Source of the DNA: Planctomycetota bacterium
GTDB taxonomy: Bacteria > Planctomycetota > Phycisphaerae > UBA1845
NCBI GenBank assembly: GCA_030616775.1
Contig: JAUWWQ010000005.1
Location: 1 to 64,000, forward strand
Direction: 5' to 3'
DNA: 64,000 nucleotides
In this document: piece after piece, positions 1 through 8,850 of the stretch
Position numbering within the stretch: position 1 is the stretch's first letter
Layout of the letters: each line of letters starts with the position of its first letter
Notes under the pieces: model-generated
What the model was told of the DNA's origin: nothing
Seen by the model: the letters and a program-made list of their open reading frames with translations, nothing else
The model's database searches: none
Program-made: the position numbers and the translations under genes

Positions 1-264
1 GTGCAATCCAGTCGAGGGTGCCATGCCCAAGCCCGTCGAAGACGGGCGCCGGCGTGCGGACGCCGGGAAAGCATGGCGGCGCTGCGCCATCAGTCGCCAC
101 AAAACAGCCTCCGATCAGAATCGCGCCCAACAAGCAACCCATCCGTCACGACACACGCCGGCCCCGGCGCGCAGCGCTCGGACTCTTTCCATCATCGTTC
201 GTGGTCGGGCGTTGTGTCGGGCCTAAGGACCTGACGTATACGCAGAGTCACGTCCAAGCGTCAC

Positions 265-2115
265 CTATTGCCGCCTCGTGATCCACCATTGAGCGAGCAA
301 GACTATCACCAGGGTGAGGCTGCCGGCCAGGGCACCGGTGCCCAGACGTGCGGTAAGGTTGACGGGGCGGCCAGTGACATCAGCCGATATGAATTCGATG
401 TCGGCTGCTTCAGCTCTTGACAAGCGCTCGACAGTGAGTTGGCGAAGTCGGCCTTGGGTTTGGGTCAAGTCGGTTTGCGTGAGTTTCAATCGGGCGGTGG
501 CGATCTCGGCTTTCAGCACCGCACGCAAAAAAGCCTCCGACAACTCGGCACTTAGGTTCAGCTCTCGTTGTAGGGCGATTAGCTGGTCGACCGTCTGGTC
601 GGCAGCGGTGCGAACCTGTGCGACAAGCTGCCCGGCCCGAGCAAGCTCCTGGATCCGCCGCTTTCTGGTCCGCTCGGCAGCTTGCGCTTGAAGAGCCTCC
701 TCGATCGCCCGGATTTGATGCTGGGATCGGCGCCTGAGCCCGCGGGCGGCTTTCAGTGCGGCGTCGAGCCGGAAGTTGTCCGGCGTCTCGATAGTACCGG
801 CTGCGAATTCGAACCGATGGTGCAACGCCTGCATGGTCTGAAACGCACGGACCAAGTTGGATTGGAAGACGTGGTGTCGTGCGCTGTCGCGGGGATCGGC
901 GCTAAGGGCGCGGACCTGCGACCGCATGGATGCCAGTCGCTTAGCTGCGTCGAAGAGGAAGTCGCTTAACTGTCGGCGAACGCGTTGATATACGTCGAGC
1001 ACTTCGCCGCTATACGGATTGACCTCGAGTCGCTGCAGGGCCGTAAACTCATAAGTCCACGTCTTCGCGAAGGTCTTGACCATGTCCCTGTAGGCCTGAA
1101 CGGTGACCACAAGCGCTAAGTCGCTGCGCGGGTCCTTTTGAGGAATCGCCCGGTGTGGATTGGAAGACGCGGTCTCGATCAGCTCGTCGGCTGCCAGGGC
1201 AAGCTGCTCCAGCGGCCCGGCTGAGCGCTGCCGGACGTTGAGCAGGTGCAGCTTGAGTTCCGAGAGGTTAACGGCCAGTTCCCGAAGATCCTGTTGCAGT
1301 ACATCGTCGGCCTGAAGCGCTTCTCGGTGCTTCTCGCTGCTGACCAGACCGTATTTTGGCTCAGGTTCCGATTGGAGCCGGGCAATGTTGGCAGACGCTT
1401 CGGCGAGCTGCTCGCGCGCGGTGTCAAAATCGGACCTGAGGGCCCGCCAGTGGGAGAGCAGCGCCGTCCGGTGTTCGGACGGGTCTGTCTCAGGCAGTGC
1501 CGAGATGGCGGCATCTACCTGGTCCTGTGCCTCGTTCAACCGGGCCTGCAAACGGGCTCCATACCCGGCCAGAGTATCCTCCGCCTGTGAAGGCGTAGAA
1601 CGGGCCGCTGCCGCCGTTGCACGCATTTTGTCGCAAAACCCTGTTGCCGTCTCTCGAAGGCGTTCGAGACCGGCATCCCCATCGGGCGTGATCAGGATCA
1701 CTCGCAGGAGGTCCTCAGCCGGCGAGTCGACGAACCACCGCTTTGACGCGGCGTCGCCGGAAGTCGCCCCCCCCAACTGATCCCATGTGTAATCAAGCAG
1801 CTCCTTGCGGTACACCGCACACTGGTCGGAGGAGGGGGTACCGGCGATTCGCATAGTCGCTACACAGCGGTATTCGAACCGCCCGGCCAGTGTCAGCGCG
1901 ATTCCAACTGCGCTCGCCGCGATGGCAGCCTGGGCGAGACTCACCCTGCGGTGGGGCGGAGGCTTACCGACAATGGACCGCACGTACCGATTCGTCGCCG
2001 CCGACAGCGCTTCTAAGGCGCTGACTCCCGCATCAAGCGGCGATCTATCCGCCCGCCGCGCTTTTCGCCGCGTCCGGGCAGGCGGCGACTCGGTTCGCGT
2101 CACGTGTCGGTTCAA
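265..2115 (-). CDS. Membrane-anchored coiled-coil protein with Wzz-like topology, function unknown
   Basis: The predicted 616-residue protein has a basic N-terminal stretch, a first membrane segment near residues 59-77 (starting SLAQAAIAAS) and a last one near 591-611 (LAGSLTLVIVLLAQWW). Between them lies a long Glu/Arg/Gln/Ala-rich region that reads as coiled coil. Two terminal membrane helices around a periplasmic coiled coil is the layout of Wzz/KpsE polysaccharide chain-length proteins, but I see no decisive family motif, so the function stays open. The start is chosen as TTG at 2115 because AGGAG lies 8 bases upstream, next to the end of the upstream aldo/keto reductase gene (4-base gap). 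An open frame continues 35 codons further upstream but would overlap that gene. The two genes probably form an operon. Confidence 0.6.
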   Translation of the reverse strand: MNRHVTRTESPPARTRRKARRADRSPLDAGVSALEALSAATNRYVRSIVGKPPPHRRVSLAQAAIAASAVGIALTLAGRFEYRCVATMRIAGTPSSDQCAVYRKELLDYTWDQLGGATSGDAASKRWFVDSPAEDLLRVILITPDGDAGLERLRETATGFCDKMRATAAAARSTPSQAEDTLAGYGARLQARLNEAQDQVDAAISALPETDPSEHRTALLSHWRALRSDFDTAREQLAEASANIARLQSEPEPKYGLVSSEKHREALQADDVLQQDLRELAVNLSELKLHLLNVRQRSAGPLEQLALAADELIETASSNPHRAIPQKDPRSDLALVVTVQAYRDMVKTFAKTWTYEFTALQRLEVNPYSGEVLDVYQRVRRQLSDFLFDAAKRLASMRSQVRALSADPRDSARHHVFQSNLVRAFQTMQALHHRFEFAAGTIETPDNFRLDAALKAARGLRRRSQHQIRAIEEALQAQAAERTRKRRIQELARAGQLVAQVRTAADQTVDQLIALQRELNLSAELSEAFLRAVLKAEIATARLKLTQTDLTQTQGRLRQLTVERLSRAEAADIEFISADVTGRPVNLTARLGTGALAGSLTLVIVLLAQWWITRRQ

Positions 2116-2119
2116 CTCG

Positions 2120-3058
2120 CTAGCTCCTGATGACCGCGTCGATCCGGGCTCGATCTTCCTCGGTGATCGTCCAACCCACGCCGCCGGCATTCTCCACAAC
2201 CTGCGACGGGCGCTTGGCACCGACGATCGGCGCGGTTACGCCGGGGAAGGATACCGTCCAGTTGATCACGAGTTGTGTCACAGTCCTGTCATAACTGGCC
2301 GCGATGTTCTTGAGTTCGTCGACGACGCGGAGATTACGCCGATACCGCTCGCCCACGAATTCAGGATCGTGCTTGCGGATGCCCTCGAAACGGCAATCTG
2401 TGCTGAACTTGCCGGTAAGCAGTCCTTTAGCGAGCGGGCTGTAGGGAAGGACACCGATGCGATGCTCGATGCAATAGGGAATCAGATCCTCCGCAGCCCG
2501 AAGGTGGAGCATCGAAAAGGACGGCTGCAGACAATGGATCGGGCCGAACTCGCGGGCGGCGGTCATCTGCTCGCAACTGAAGTTGGACATACCTATCGCC
2601 CGGATCTTGCCCTGCTCCAGCAAGGTGGTAAGGGCGTCCATGGTTTCGTGGATATGTGTCTCGGGGTCGGGCCAGTGGCAATGATACACGTCGATCACGT
2701 CAGTCCGAAGACGCCGCAGGCCGTCCTCGCACTCCCGGATAATACTCTCCCGGGACAGGCACCGCGGCGGCAACTCATCGTTCGATTTCGGGAAGAGGAG
2801 CCCGCATTTGGTGGCCACAAGTACCTCGTTTCGTCGACCTTGAATGGCCTTGCCAACGATCTCTTCACTGTGCCCAAGCCCATATATCGGGGCCGTATCA
2901 ATCAAGTTGATACCGAGGTCGAGTGCTTGATGGATGGCAGCGATGGATTCGCGGTCGTCCACCTGCCCCCAAGTCTCCACTGTCCCCCCCATCGCCCAAG
3001 TGCCCAATGCAATGACGGATACTTCCAACCCGCTGTCGCCGAGGAGACGTTTCTGCAT
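2120..3058 (-). CDS. Aldo/keto reductase
   Basis: A 312-residue cytoplasmic NADPH-dependent oxidoreductase of the aldo/keto reductase (AKR) superfamily with a TIM-barrel fold. The catalytic tetrad is visible: Asp and Tyr in DTAPIYG, Lys in VATKCG and His in YHCHWPD. The N-terminus (RLLGDSGLEVSVIALGTWAMGG) is typical of the family. The C-terminal PIVGAKRPSQVVEN segment matches the cofactor-phosphate-binding part. Substrate cannot be told from sequence. The ATG at 3058 is preceded by AAGGGAG at good spacing, so 68 codons of open frame further upstream are excluded. It is followed after 4 bases by the coiled-coil membrane protein gene. Confidence 0.93.
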   Translation of the reverse strand: MQKRLLGDSGLEVSVIALGTWAMGGTVETWGQVDDRESIAAIHQALDLGINLIDTAPIYGLGHSEEIVGKAIQGRRNEVLVATKCGLLFPKSNDELPPRCLSRESIIRECEDGLRRLRTDVIDVYHCHWPDPETHIHETMDALTTLLEQGKIRAIGMSNFSCEQMTAAREFGPIHCLQPSFSMLHLRAAEDLIPYCIEHRIGVLPYSPLAKGLLTGKFSTDCRFEGIRKHDPEFVGERYRRNLRVVDELKNIAASYDRTVTQLVINWTVSFPGVTAPIVGAKRPSQVVENAGGVGWTITEEDRARIDAVIRS

Positions 3059-3665
3059 TGGTGAACTCCCTTTTGGAAGACCGGTGGGCCTGCTCCTGGG
3101 AGAGGGTTCCAAACGGGCGGAGGGCGCCCGTGTGCGAAACCAACATGGATAATCGTAGCCGGTCTGGTGCGGGTCCGCAATTTCGCCCGCGCACGGTTGA
3201 GTACCGTCAGGCGGCGGGAACCACGAGCAACCTGGGCCGCGCGGCGACGGCCGCAGCAACAACTAAGAGACCTGATGTGCCCTACAGGCCGCTAGTTGGC
3301 CCACGGCGAGGGGCGTTCGTGCTATCCGGTAGTAACCTCACGAGGTGAGAATAGCCGACCGATATGCGTAACACACAGGGCAAACCTGGCGCGAATACCA
3401 GAAGGTTGTGGCGCCTGGGGCTGCCGATCTATGGGAACCAGCCACGCGGTCCGGGGCTCTTTAGATGGTTCATCCAAACGTAGTGGGCAGCGGATAGAGA
3501 CAGTGGGGCCGCATCTGGTAGGCTCGGAAGCCACCCAACATTTCGAGGGGGCTGGCCGCAGCTTGCGGGGCGCTCGTTAGCTAAACTGTCAATGAATATA
3601 TCTCACACAGGCTTGCGTAATCATCCTAGGCTGTTCGTTTTCGCTCCGCTTTGTGGCTTTTGGGT
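3059..3665. other. Intergenic region, no gene recognised
   Basis: About 0.6 kb between the divergent aldo/keto reductase gene and the promoter of the tRNA-Thr/tuf cluster. Open frames here are short, lack ribosome-binding sites and resemble no family I recognise. The leftward promoter of the aldo/keto reductase gene should lie near 3060-3200, but no clear consensus was seen. Confidence 0.5.
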
Positions 3666-3693
3666 TTGACAGGGCTTGGAGCATCCGTATACT
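3666..3693 (+). promoter_or_regulatory. Sigma70-type promoter of the tRNA-Thr/tuf cluster
   Basis: A perfect -35 hexamer TTGACA (3666-3671) is followed after 16 bases by a near-consensus -10 TATACT (3688-3693). It lies about 180 bases before tRNA-Thr and reads rightward into the translation super-cluster. It is the best promoter match I noticed in the window and fits a highly expressed stable-RNA and tuf operon. Confidence 0.7.
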
Positions 3694-3870
3694 TGCCAAG
3701 TTCTAGGTGGGTATACGCCTAGAGCTTCGGCTTTGGATACGGCTTAGACTTCGATTGGGCAGCGCGATCCCGGACTCCGCCGCAAAGCGCATGAGGTTTC
3801 ATTTTAGCGTTGTTGCGGCGACGTTAATTGGTGTGCGCAAAGAATCCAGCGGCGACCGCCGATTCACGTT

Positions 3871-3943
3871 GCTGCTGTAGCTCAGTTGGTAGAGTGCGTC
3901 CTTGGTAAGGACGAGGTCACGGGTTCGACTCCCGTCAGCAGCT
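3871..3943 (+). tRNA. tRNA-Thr (anticodon GGT)
   Basis: A 73-base cloverleaf: acceptor GCTGCTG pairs with CAGCAGC, the D-arm contains AGCTCAGTTGGTAGAG, the anticodon loop TTGGTAA has anticodon GGT, and the T-arm contains GGTTCGACTCC. The discriminator base is T and CCA is not encoded. It lies 194 bases before tuf and is probably co-transcribed with it from the 3666 promoter. Confidence 0.97.
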
Positions 3944-4137
3944 TTTTGGTTTGAGGCAGGGGACGGTGAAGGTGACGGGCCTTTACACCACGCCTCCTTG
4001 CCGAGTAATGGTGAGATTCGGATCGGGAGCAAGCTTCGGTTAGCAATGAGCGCCGGAAGGGCGGTCCCCTAGGGAATCCAACCAAAGGACAATCGGTTCA
4101 ACGTAGTAAGCATCGAGCGAGTGGAGGTACACACTGG

Positions 4138-5340
4138 ATGGCCAAGGAAACATTTGAAAGAACAAAGCCCCATGTCAACGTCGGTACGATCGGTCACGTC
4201 GATCACGGCAAGACGACGTTGACATCCGCAATGACCGGGGTACAGGCCTTAAAGAAACTGGCCAAGTTCAAGACGTACGATGAGGTGGCTAAAGCCTCTG
4301 AAAAGCAGGGCCGACGCGACGCCACCAAAATCCTTACGATCGCGACGTCCCATGTGGAGTACGAAACGGAAAAGCGCCATTATGCCCACATAGACTGCCC
4401 CGGGCACGCGGACTACGTCAAGAACATGATCACCGGGGCCGCTCAGATGGATGGGGCGATTGTGGTGGTCTCGGCGGCAGACGGTCCGATGCCACAGACC
4501 CGCGAGCATATTCTGCTGGCTCGTCAAGTGAACGTGCCCTGCCTGGTCGTCTACCTCAACAAGACCGACTTGGTGGATGATCCCGAGCTGATCGACCTGG
4601 TCGAGATGGAGATCCGGGACCTGATGACCAAATACGAGTTCCCGGGCGAGGAGATCCCTGTGATCAGAGGTTCGGCTTCGGTCGCGCTCGAGGACCTCAG
4701 CGACCCTGAAAAGGCCAAAAGCATCCACGAGTTGATGGATGCGCTCGATGAATACGTTCCGGTGCCGGAGCGGGACATTGACCAGCCGTTCTTGATGTCT
4801 GTGGAGGACATTTTCAGTATCAAGGGCCGTGGTACGGTTGCTACCGGCCGCATTGAGCGCGGGCAGGTAAAGGTGGGCAACGAAGTCGAGATCGTCGGAC
4901 TGACGGAGACCCAGAAGACCACTATCACCGGCGTGGAGATGTTCAACAAGACGCTGGGCTCTGGTGTCGCTGGTGACAACGTGGGATGCCTGCTGCGCGG
5001 CACGAAGAAAGACGAGGTGGAGCGTGGTCAGGTGCTGGCGGCTCCGGGCTCCATCACACCTCACACCAAGTTTGAGGCGCAGGTCTACGTGTTGACCAAG
5101 GAGGAAGGCGGGCGACACACACCCTTCTTTAACGGCTACCGGCCGCAGTTTTACTTCCGAACAACCGACGTTACCGGTGGGCTTAAGCTAATGGGTGCTG
5201 AGATGTGCATGCCGGGCGATAACATCGCAATGGAGGTGGAGCTGGGCAAGGCGATTGCCATGGAGCAGGGTCTGAGGTTTGCCGTCCGTGAAGGCGGGCG
5301 TACGGTGGGGTCTGGCGTTGTCGCGAAGGTCTTGGAGTAG
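4138..5340 (+). CDS. tuf: Elongation factor Tu
   Basis: A 400-residue GTPase that delivers aminoacyl-tRNA to the ribosomal A site. Motifs: P-loop GHVDHGKT (19-26), DCPGH (86-90), NKTD. Domains 2 and 3 follow (for example [11 protein letters not shown] and the C-terminal [11 protein letters not shown]). Switch I is unusual: the canonical EEKARGITINTSH is replaced by a sequence with [15 protein letters not shown] (58-72). The switch I Thr that coordinates Mg (Thr67 here) appears retained, but the preceding Arg-Gly is lost. A GGAGG site precedes the ATG. The gene leads the cluster behind tRNA-Thr rather than following fusA. Confidence 0.98.
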   Translation: MAKETFERTKPHVNVGTIGHVDHGKTTLTSAMTGVQALKKLAKFKTYDEVAKASEKQGRRDATKILTIATSHVEYETEKRHYAHIDCPGHADYVKNMITGAAQMDGAIVVVSAADGPMPQTREHILLARQVNVPCLVVYLNKTDLVDDPELIDLVEMEIRDLMTKYEFPGEEIPVIRGSASVALEDLSDPEKAKSIHELMDALDEYVPVPERDIDQPFLMSVEDIFSIKGRGTVATGRIERGQVKVGNEVEIVGLTETQKTTITGVEMFNKTLGSGVAGDNVGCLLRGTKKDEVERGQVLAAPGSITPHTKFEAQVYVLTKEEGGRHTPFFNGYRPQFYFRTTDVTGGLKLMGAEMCMPGDNIAMEVELGKAIAMEQGLRFAVREGGRTVGSGVVAKVLE

Positions 5341-5382
5341 TCTGACCCTGCACGTTGGGCACCCGACGGAGCCTGAATAACC

Positions 5383-5550
5383 ATGGCCAAAGCCGCAAAG
5401 CGCGAGTACGTCTGGCTCCAGTGTAAAGAGTGCAAAGACCTTAACTATCGCACGAGTGTCAACGTGCTCGGGGGGACCCCGAAGCTGGAATTGAAGAAGT
5501 TCTGTCGCCGTCAGCGCAAGCGCACGGTCCACAAGATCAAGCGGAAATAG
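5383..5550 (+). CDS. rpmG: 50S ribosomal protein L33
   Basis: A 55-residue basic protein of the large subunit located near the E site. It reads WLQCKECKDLNYRTS, then KKFCRRQRKRTVHKIKRK. Three of the four zinc-ligand cysteines of the C+ form are present. The fourth (expected as CxxC after KKF) is replaced by RRQ, so zinc binding is probably weak or lost. It sits between tuf and tRNA-Trp, as in the common rpmG-trnW-secE-nusG arrangement. Confidence 0.95.
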   Translation: MAKAAKREYVWLQCKECKDLNYRTSVNVLGGTPKLELKKFCRRQRKRTVHKIKRK

Positions 5551-5583
5551 GATTTGACCGTCGGCAGTTGAGGAGGTTTGCCT

Positions 5584-5655
5584 AGGAGCGTAGCTCAATG
5601 GCAGAGCACCGGTTTCCAAAACCGGCGGTTGGGGGTTCAAGTCCCTCCGCTCCTG
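5584..5655 (+). tRNA. tRNA-Trp (anticodon CCA)
   Basis: A 72-base cloverleaf: acceptor AGGAGCG pairs with CGCTCCT, the D-arm has AGCTCAATGGCAGAG, the anticodon stem is CCGGT/ACCGG around TTCCAAA with anticodon CCA, and the T-loop is GGTTCAAGTCC. The discriminator is G and no CCA is encoded. It lies between rpmG and secE, a conserved position in many bacteria. Confidence 0.97.
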
Positions 5656-5733
5656 ATGTGGTTGTCGCGAACAGTTCGGCCAATTGGCGAGCCGCGCCGA
5701 CATTGGTGGCGTAAACTAAGAACATGCGGATTT

Positions 5734-6252
5734 ATGGGGCAGACCGAGACTACGAGTGTAGCACCGAAGAAGAGGCGTACCATGCCAGCACGTAGTGGTT
5801 CCGAGGTTGCCCAGGCAATCCCACGACCTCTCGGTCGTCAAAGCGGCCCGCTGAGCCAGTATAAACGCGACCAGGGTAAGATAACTCGCACCTCGACCTT
5901 CGTGGGTCTGGGGTTGCTGATTGCGTGGGGTGCAAAGTTCCTCAACGACCGCCTCGCGGGTTACCTGGGTGACGAAGCTTGGCGACTCATGATCACGCCG
6001 GGGATCCCGATCCTGGTTGCCGTGGTGCTGGGGGTGGTGGCCTGGCGGATGGCCTTCGTGAGCCGCAAGAGCAGCGACTTCATGATTGCCACAGAAGGTG
6101 AGATGAAGAAGGTGAGTTGGTCGACAAAGTCTGAAGTCATTGGCTCGACGAAAGTCGTCATCACCTTCACATTGCTGTTGGCGGTGCTGTTGTTCGTAGT
6201 TGATCTCATATTCCAACGTCTCTTCACGTGGATCGGCGTTCTTAAGCTATGA
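5734..6252 (+). CDS. secE: Preprotein translocase subunit SecE
   Basis: A 172-residue inner-membrane subunit of the SecYEG channel. The conserved SecE segment EMKKVSWSTKSEVIGSTKVV lies just before the last membrane helix (TLLLAVLLFVVDLIFQRLF). Two extra membrane segments precede it (VGLGLLIAWGAKFL and ILVAVVLGVVAWRMAFV). This gives three helices, as in the Escherichia coli form, rather than the single-helix form of many bacteria. The start is uncertain: ATG at 5734 or ATG at 5782, which has AAGAGG upstream. The stop overlaps the nusG start by 4 bases (ATGA), implying translational coupling. Confidence 0.93.
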   Translation: MGQTETTSVAPKKRRTMPARSGSEVAQAIPRPLGRQSGPLSQYKRDQGKITRTSTFVGLGLLIAWGAKFLNDRLAGYLGDEAWRLMITPGIPILVAVVLGVVAWRMAFVSRKSSDFMIATEGEMKKVSWSTKSEVIGSTKVVITFTLLLAVLLFVVDLIFQRLFTWIGVLKL

Positions 6253-6860
6253 AAGACACCGAGTCGACATTGCCTGAAGCCGCGAGTTCGGGCGCAGTGA
6301 CCGCACCTGGGATGAAGTGGTACGTGCTCCGCGTGGCCTCCAACAAGGAGGAGCAAGTGCGTGAGGCGTTGCAACGCAAGGTGAAGATCGAAGGTCTCGA
6401 GGAGCGGATAGGCCGGATCCTGGTACCCACGCTCAAAGAAAAACGCATGCGCGGGGGCGTGCTTCGTGTGGTGGAGCGTAAGCTCTACCCGGGCTACGTC
6501 TTCGTGGAGATGTCTTGTGAGGAGGATGGCTCGGTCGCCGAGAATGTCTGGTTTCTGATCAAGGAAACCTCCGGGGTGGGCGATTTCATCGGGTCGGACG
6601 GCAAGCCCACAAGCATGCCGGAACACGATGTCTCTCAGATGCTCGCAGCCTCGGAGAAGGCGGACGAGGATCCCGGCCTCTCGGGGTTGAACATCCAAAA
6701 TGGAGACCAGGTCAAGATCAACGACGGAGCGTTTGAAAGCTACGAGGGTGAAGTAGAGTCCGTCGATGAACGTCGCGGCATGGTTTCCGTGATCGTTTCG
6801 ATCTTCGGCCGCATGACCCCCGTAGAGGTGGGCTACTGGCAGTTGGAGAAGGTTGAATAG
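6249..6860 (+). CDS. nusG: Transcription termination/antitermination factor NusG
   Basis: A 203-residue RNA polymerase-binding factor that couples transcription to translation and Rho. The NGN domain begins at [18 protein letters not shown], with [12 protein letters not shown] typical of NusG. A KOW domain ([20 protein letters not shown]) is near residues 150-175, and the C-terminus is [18 protein letters not shown]. About 21 residues precede the usual start. The start codon overlaps the secE stop. Confidence 0.97.
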   Translation: MKDTESTLPEAASSGAVTAPGMKWYVLRVASNKEEQVREALQRKVKIEGLEERIGRILVPTLKEKRMRGGVLRVVERKLYPGYVFVEMSCEEDGSVAENVWFLIKETSGVGDFIGSDGKPTSMPEHDVSQMLAASEKADEDPGLSGLNIQNGDQVKINDGAFESYEGEVESVDERRGMVSVIVSIFGRMTPVEVGYWQLEKVE

Positions 6861-6918
6861 CCTGGCCGGGCTTCAGGCCGGTCACGGCGCCTTTGGATAC
6901 GCGAGGACGGCAACAACT

Positions 6919-7353
6919 GTGGCCAAGAGAAAGAAGGAACTTACAGCGAAGATCAAGCTCCAGGCCCCTGGCGGGCAAGCGACGCCTGCGCCCCCTGTAG
7001 GTCCGGCATTGGGGCAGCATGGCGTCAACATTGGCCAGTTCGTGCAGCAGTTCAATGCGGCAACGACCGCGCTGAACGGTATGCCCGTTTCCGTGGTGAT
7101 TAACGTCTATTCGGATCGATCCTTCGACTTTGTGGTCAAAAGCCCGCCGGCCTCGGTGCTGCTCAAAGAGGCGGCCAAGATCGCCAAAGGCAGCGGTGTG
7201 CCCAACAAGGAGAAGGTGGGAGCAGTCACCAAGGAGCAGCTTCGATCAATCGCCGAGAGAAAGCTACCGGATCTGAACGCGCACGATGTCGAGGCGGCCG
7301 AACGCATCGTTGCCGGTACGGCGCGTTCTATGGGTGTTGAGATCATTGAGTAG
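6919..7353 (+). CDS. rplK: 50S ribosomal protein L11
   Basis: A 144-residue protein of the GTPase-associated centre that binds 23S rRNA with L10. The proline-rich N-terminal domain ([19 protein letters not shown]) and the C-terminal RNA-binding domain ([10 protein letters not shown]) match the family. The GTG at 6919 is chosen because GAGGA lies upstream and the protein then begins VAKRKKEL as usual. An in-frame upstream start overlapping nusG would add 22 untypical residues. Confidence 0.97.
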   Translation: MAKRKKELTAKIKLQAPGGQATPAPPVGPALGQHGVNIGQFVQQFNAATTALNGMPVSVVINVYSDRSFDFVVKSPPASVLLKEAAKIAKGSGVPNKEKVGAVTKEQLRSIAERKLPDLNAHDVEAAERIVAGTARSMGVEIIE

Positions 7354-7388
7354 ACGTCCCAACTAACTGGGTGTTTGAGAGAACCTCG

Positions 7389-8117
7389 ATGGGATACCAC
7401 AGCGTACGATACCGCAAGCAGCTCGAAGTCGGCGGTGACAGACGCACGCCCGTCAGTGTTGAGGAGGGGATCGCTAGGATCAAGAAGATGGCTGCGGTCA
7501 AAGCCGACCGCAGCTACAAGAACGGTAAGAAGCGCAAGGGCCACGATCAAACCGTGGAGATCGTGATGCATCTGGGCATCGACGCCCGGCAGGCCGACCA
7601 GATGCTTCGCGGTGCGATCTCCCTTCCGAAGGGTCTGGGCAAATCGCGCCGGGTGATCGCGTTCTGTGATGAGGCCCAGGCGGAGGCGGCCAAAGAGGCG
7701 GGTGCGATTGAGGCCGGCGGCGATGAGCTGGTCCAAAAGGTCCAGCAAGGGTGGTTCGACTTCGATGTTGCCGTGGCCCATCCTTCCATGATGGGAAAGG
7801 TCGGCAGGCTGGGGCGCCTGCTCGGGCCGCAGGGAAAAATGCCTACGCCCAAGGCAGGCACGGTCACCCCGGAAGTGACCACCACGGTAAAGGAGTTCAC
7901 AGCCGGCCGGCTCGAGTTCCGCAATGACGAGGGCGGCAACATTCACCTGCCGGTTGGCCGCGTTAGCTTCTCCGATGATGATTTGAAGGAGAACATTCAA
8001 GCGGTTATTGACCACATGGTGAAGATCAAGCCCGCGGCCGCCAAGGGGCAATATGTCAAGCGGGTGTGCCTTTCGGCCACGCGGGTACCCTCGGTGACGA
8101 TCACGACGAGCGCGTAG
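7389..8117 (+). CDS. rplA: 50S ribosomal protein L1
   Basis: A 242-residue L1-stalk protein that is usually also a translational repressor of its own operon. Family blocks: ERxLGKxRR-like SLPKGLGKSRRVIAF, GRLLGPQGKMPTPKAGTV and GNIHLPVGRVSF. ATG 7389 gives the usual N-terminus (MGYHSVRYRKQLE). An upstream GTG at 7371 is possible. It lies directly downstream of rplK (35-base gap), the normal L11-L1 pair. Confidence 0.97.
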   Translation: MGYHSVRYRKQLEVGGDRRTPVSVEEGIARIKKMAAVKADRSYKNGKKRKGHDQTVEIVMHLGIDARQADQMLRGAISLPKGLGKSRRVIAFCDEAQAEAAKEAGAIEAGGDELVQKVQQGWFDFDVAVAHPSMMGKVGRLGRLLGPQGKMPTPKAGTVTPEVTTTVKEFTAGRLEFRNDEGGNIHLPVGRVSFSDDDLKENIQAVIDHMVKIKPAAAKGQYVKRVCLSATRVPSVTITTSA

Positions 8118-8192
8118 GGGGAGGGTCCGGCCTCTGTGTGTGTGTGGTAGTAGTGGCATGAAACTGGAAACCGACGGACACGGGATCGTTCG

Positions 8193-8705
8193 ATGAGCAA
8201 GGCCGTCAAAGCGATGATTGCTGCGGAGCTGAAAGAACGCTACGCAGATACTGATAGTGCGTGCGTTGTTGATCTGAGGGGTCTGAACGTCCAAGAGCAG
8301 GAACAACTCCGCAGAAGTCTCCGGGAAAAGTCGGCCCGGTTGCAGGTGGTCAAGAACAGCTTGGCGCGTCGTGCGTTTCAGGGCGGGCCGCTGGAGCCGC
8401 TCGGTGACACTTTGGAGGGACCTTGCGCGCTGGTCACCTCCTCGGAATCGCTGATCGAGACCGCCAAGATCCTGGTCAAGGCCGCCGACGAGTTCAATCA
8501 GCTCGAGCTCAAGCAGGCCATCCTCGACGGGGATCCAGGCCTTCTGACGGTCACCGATATTTCGAAGATGAAGAGCCGCACGGAGTTGGTCGGTGAGCTG
8601 GTAATGCTCGCTGCCTCGCCCGGTCGGGCGTTGGCGGCTTGCCTGATCTCACCGCAATCGAGGATTGCCGGCTGCCTGAAGGCGATGGTCGATAAGGCCG
8701 CCTGA
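8193..8705 (+). CDS. rplJ: 50S ribosomal protein L10
   Basis: A 170-residue stalk-base protein that binds 23S rRNA together with L11 and anchors L7/L12 dimers through its C-terminal helix. The pattern VVDLRGLNVQEQEQLRRSLR followed by LQVVKNSLARRAF is diagnostic. The 75-base gap before it contains a short GT run (GTGTGTGTGTG). No L10 leader structure could be identified by eye. Confidence 0.96.
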   Translation: MSKAVKAMIAAELKERYADTDSACVVDLRGLNVQEQEQLRRSLREKSARLQVVKNSLARRAFQGGPLEPLGDTLEGPCALVTSSESLIETAKILVKAADEFNQLELKQAILDGDPGLLTVTDISKMKSRTELVGELVMLAASPGRALAACLISPQSRIAGCLKAMVDKAA

Positions 8706-8850
8706 CGGAGAACTCCGAACCGGTTCCTGAAGTATTATGTAGTGATGACGCTGCACACCGACTGGTCCGCCATGGCGGATGAAATGACCCGCAACGGGCG
8801 GGTCGCCTATCGGTGTGGCGATAAACATGGCGGAAGGAGATGGAAACACA

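Noticed and set aside
1-264. Short rightward frames and a CCGGCGT...ACGCCGG hairpin (49-66) at the left edge
   Set aside because: The frames lack ribosome-binding sites and family similarity. The hairpin is about 200 bases past the nearest gene end, with no T-run, so no function is claimed.
1805-3064. Long rightward frame of 419 codons opposite the aldo/keto reductase and coiled-coil genes
   Set aside because: It spans two good leftward genes and its sequence has no family features; it is an antisense shadow of GC-rich coding DNA.
4249-5118. Leftward 289-codon frame inside tuf
   Set aside because: It is the mirror of the EF-Tu coding frame and is an artefact of codon bias.
8130-8146. GT dinucleotide run before rplJ as a slippage-based regulator
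   Set aside because: The run is only about six units and lies in a normal spacer; there is no evidence of phase variation.
7107-8306. Leftward 399-codon frame over rplK-rplA-rplJ
   Set aside because: It is antisense to three certain ribosomal protein genes, with no ribosome-binding site or recognisable domain.
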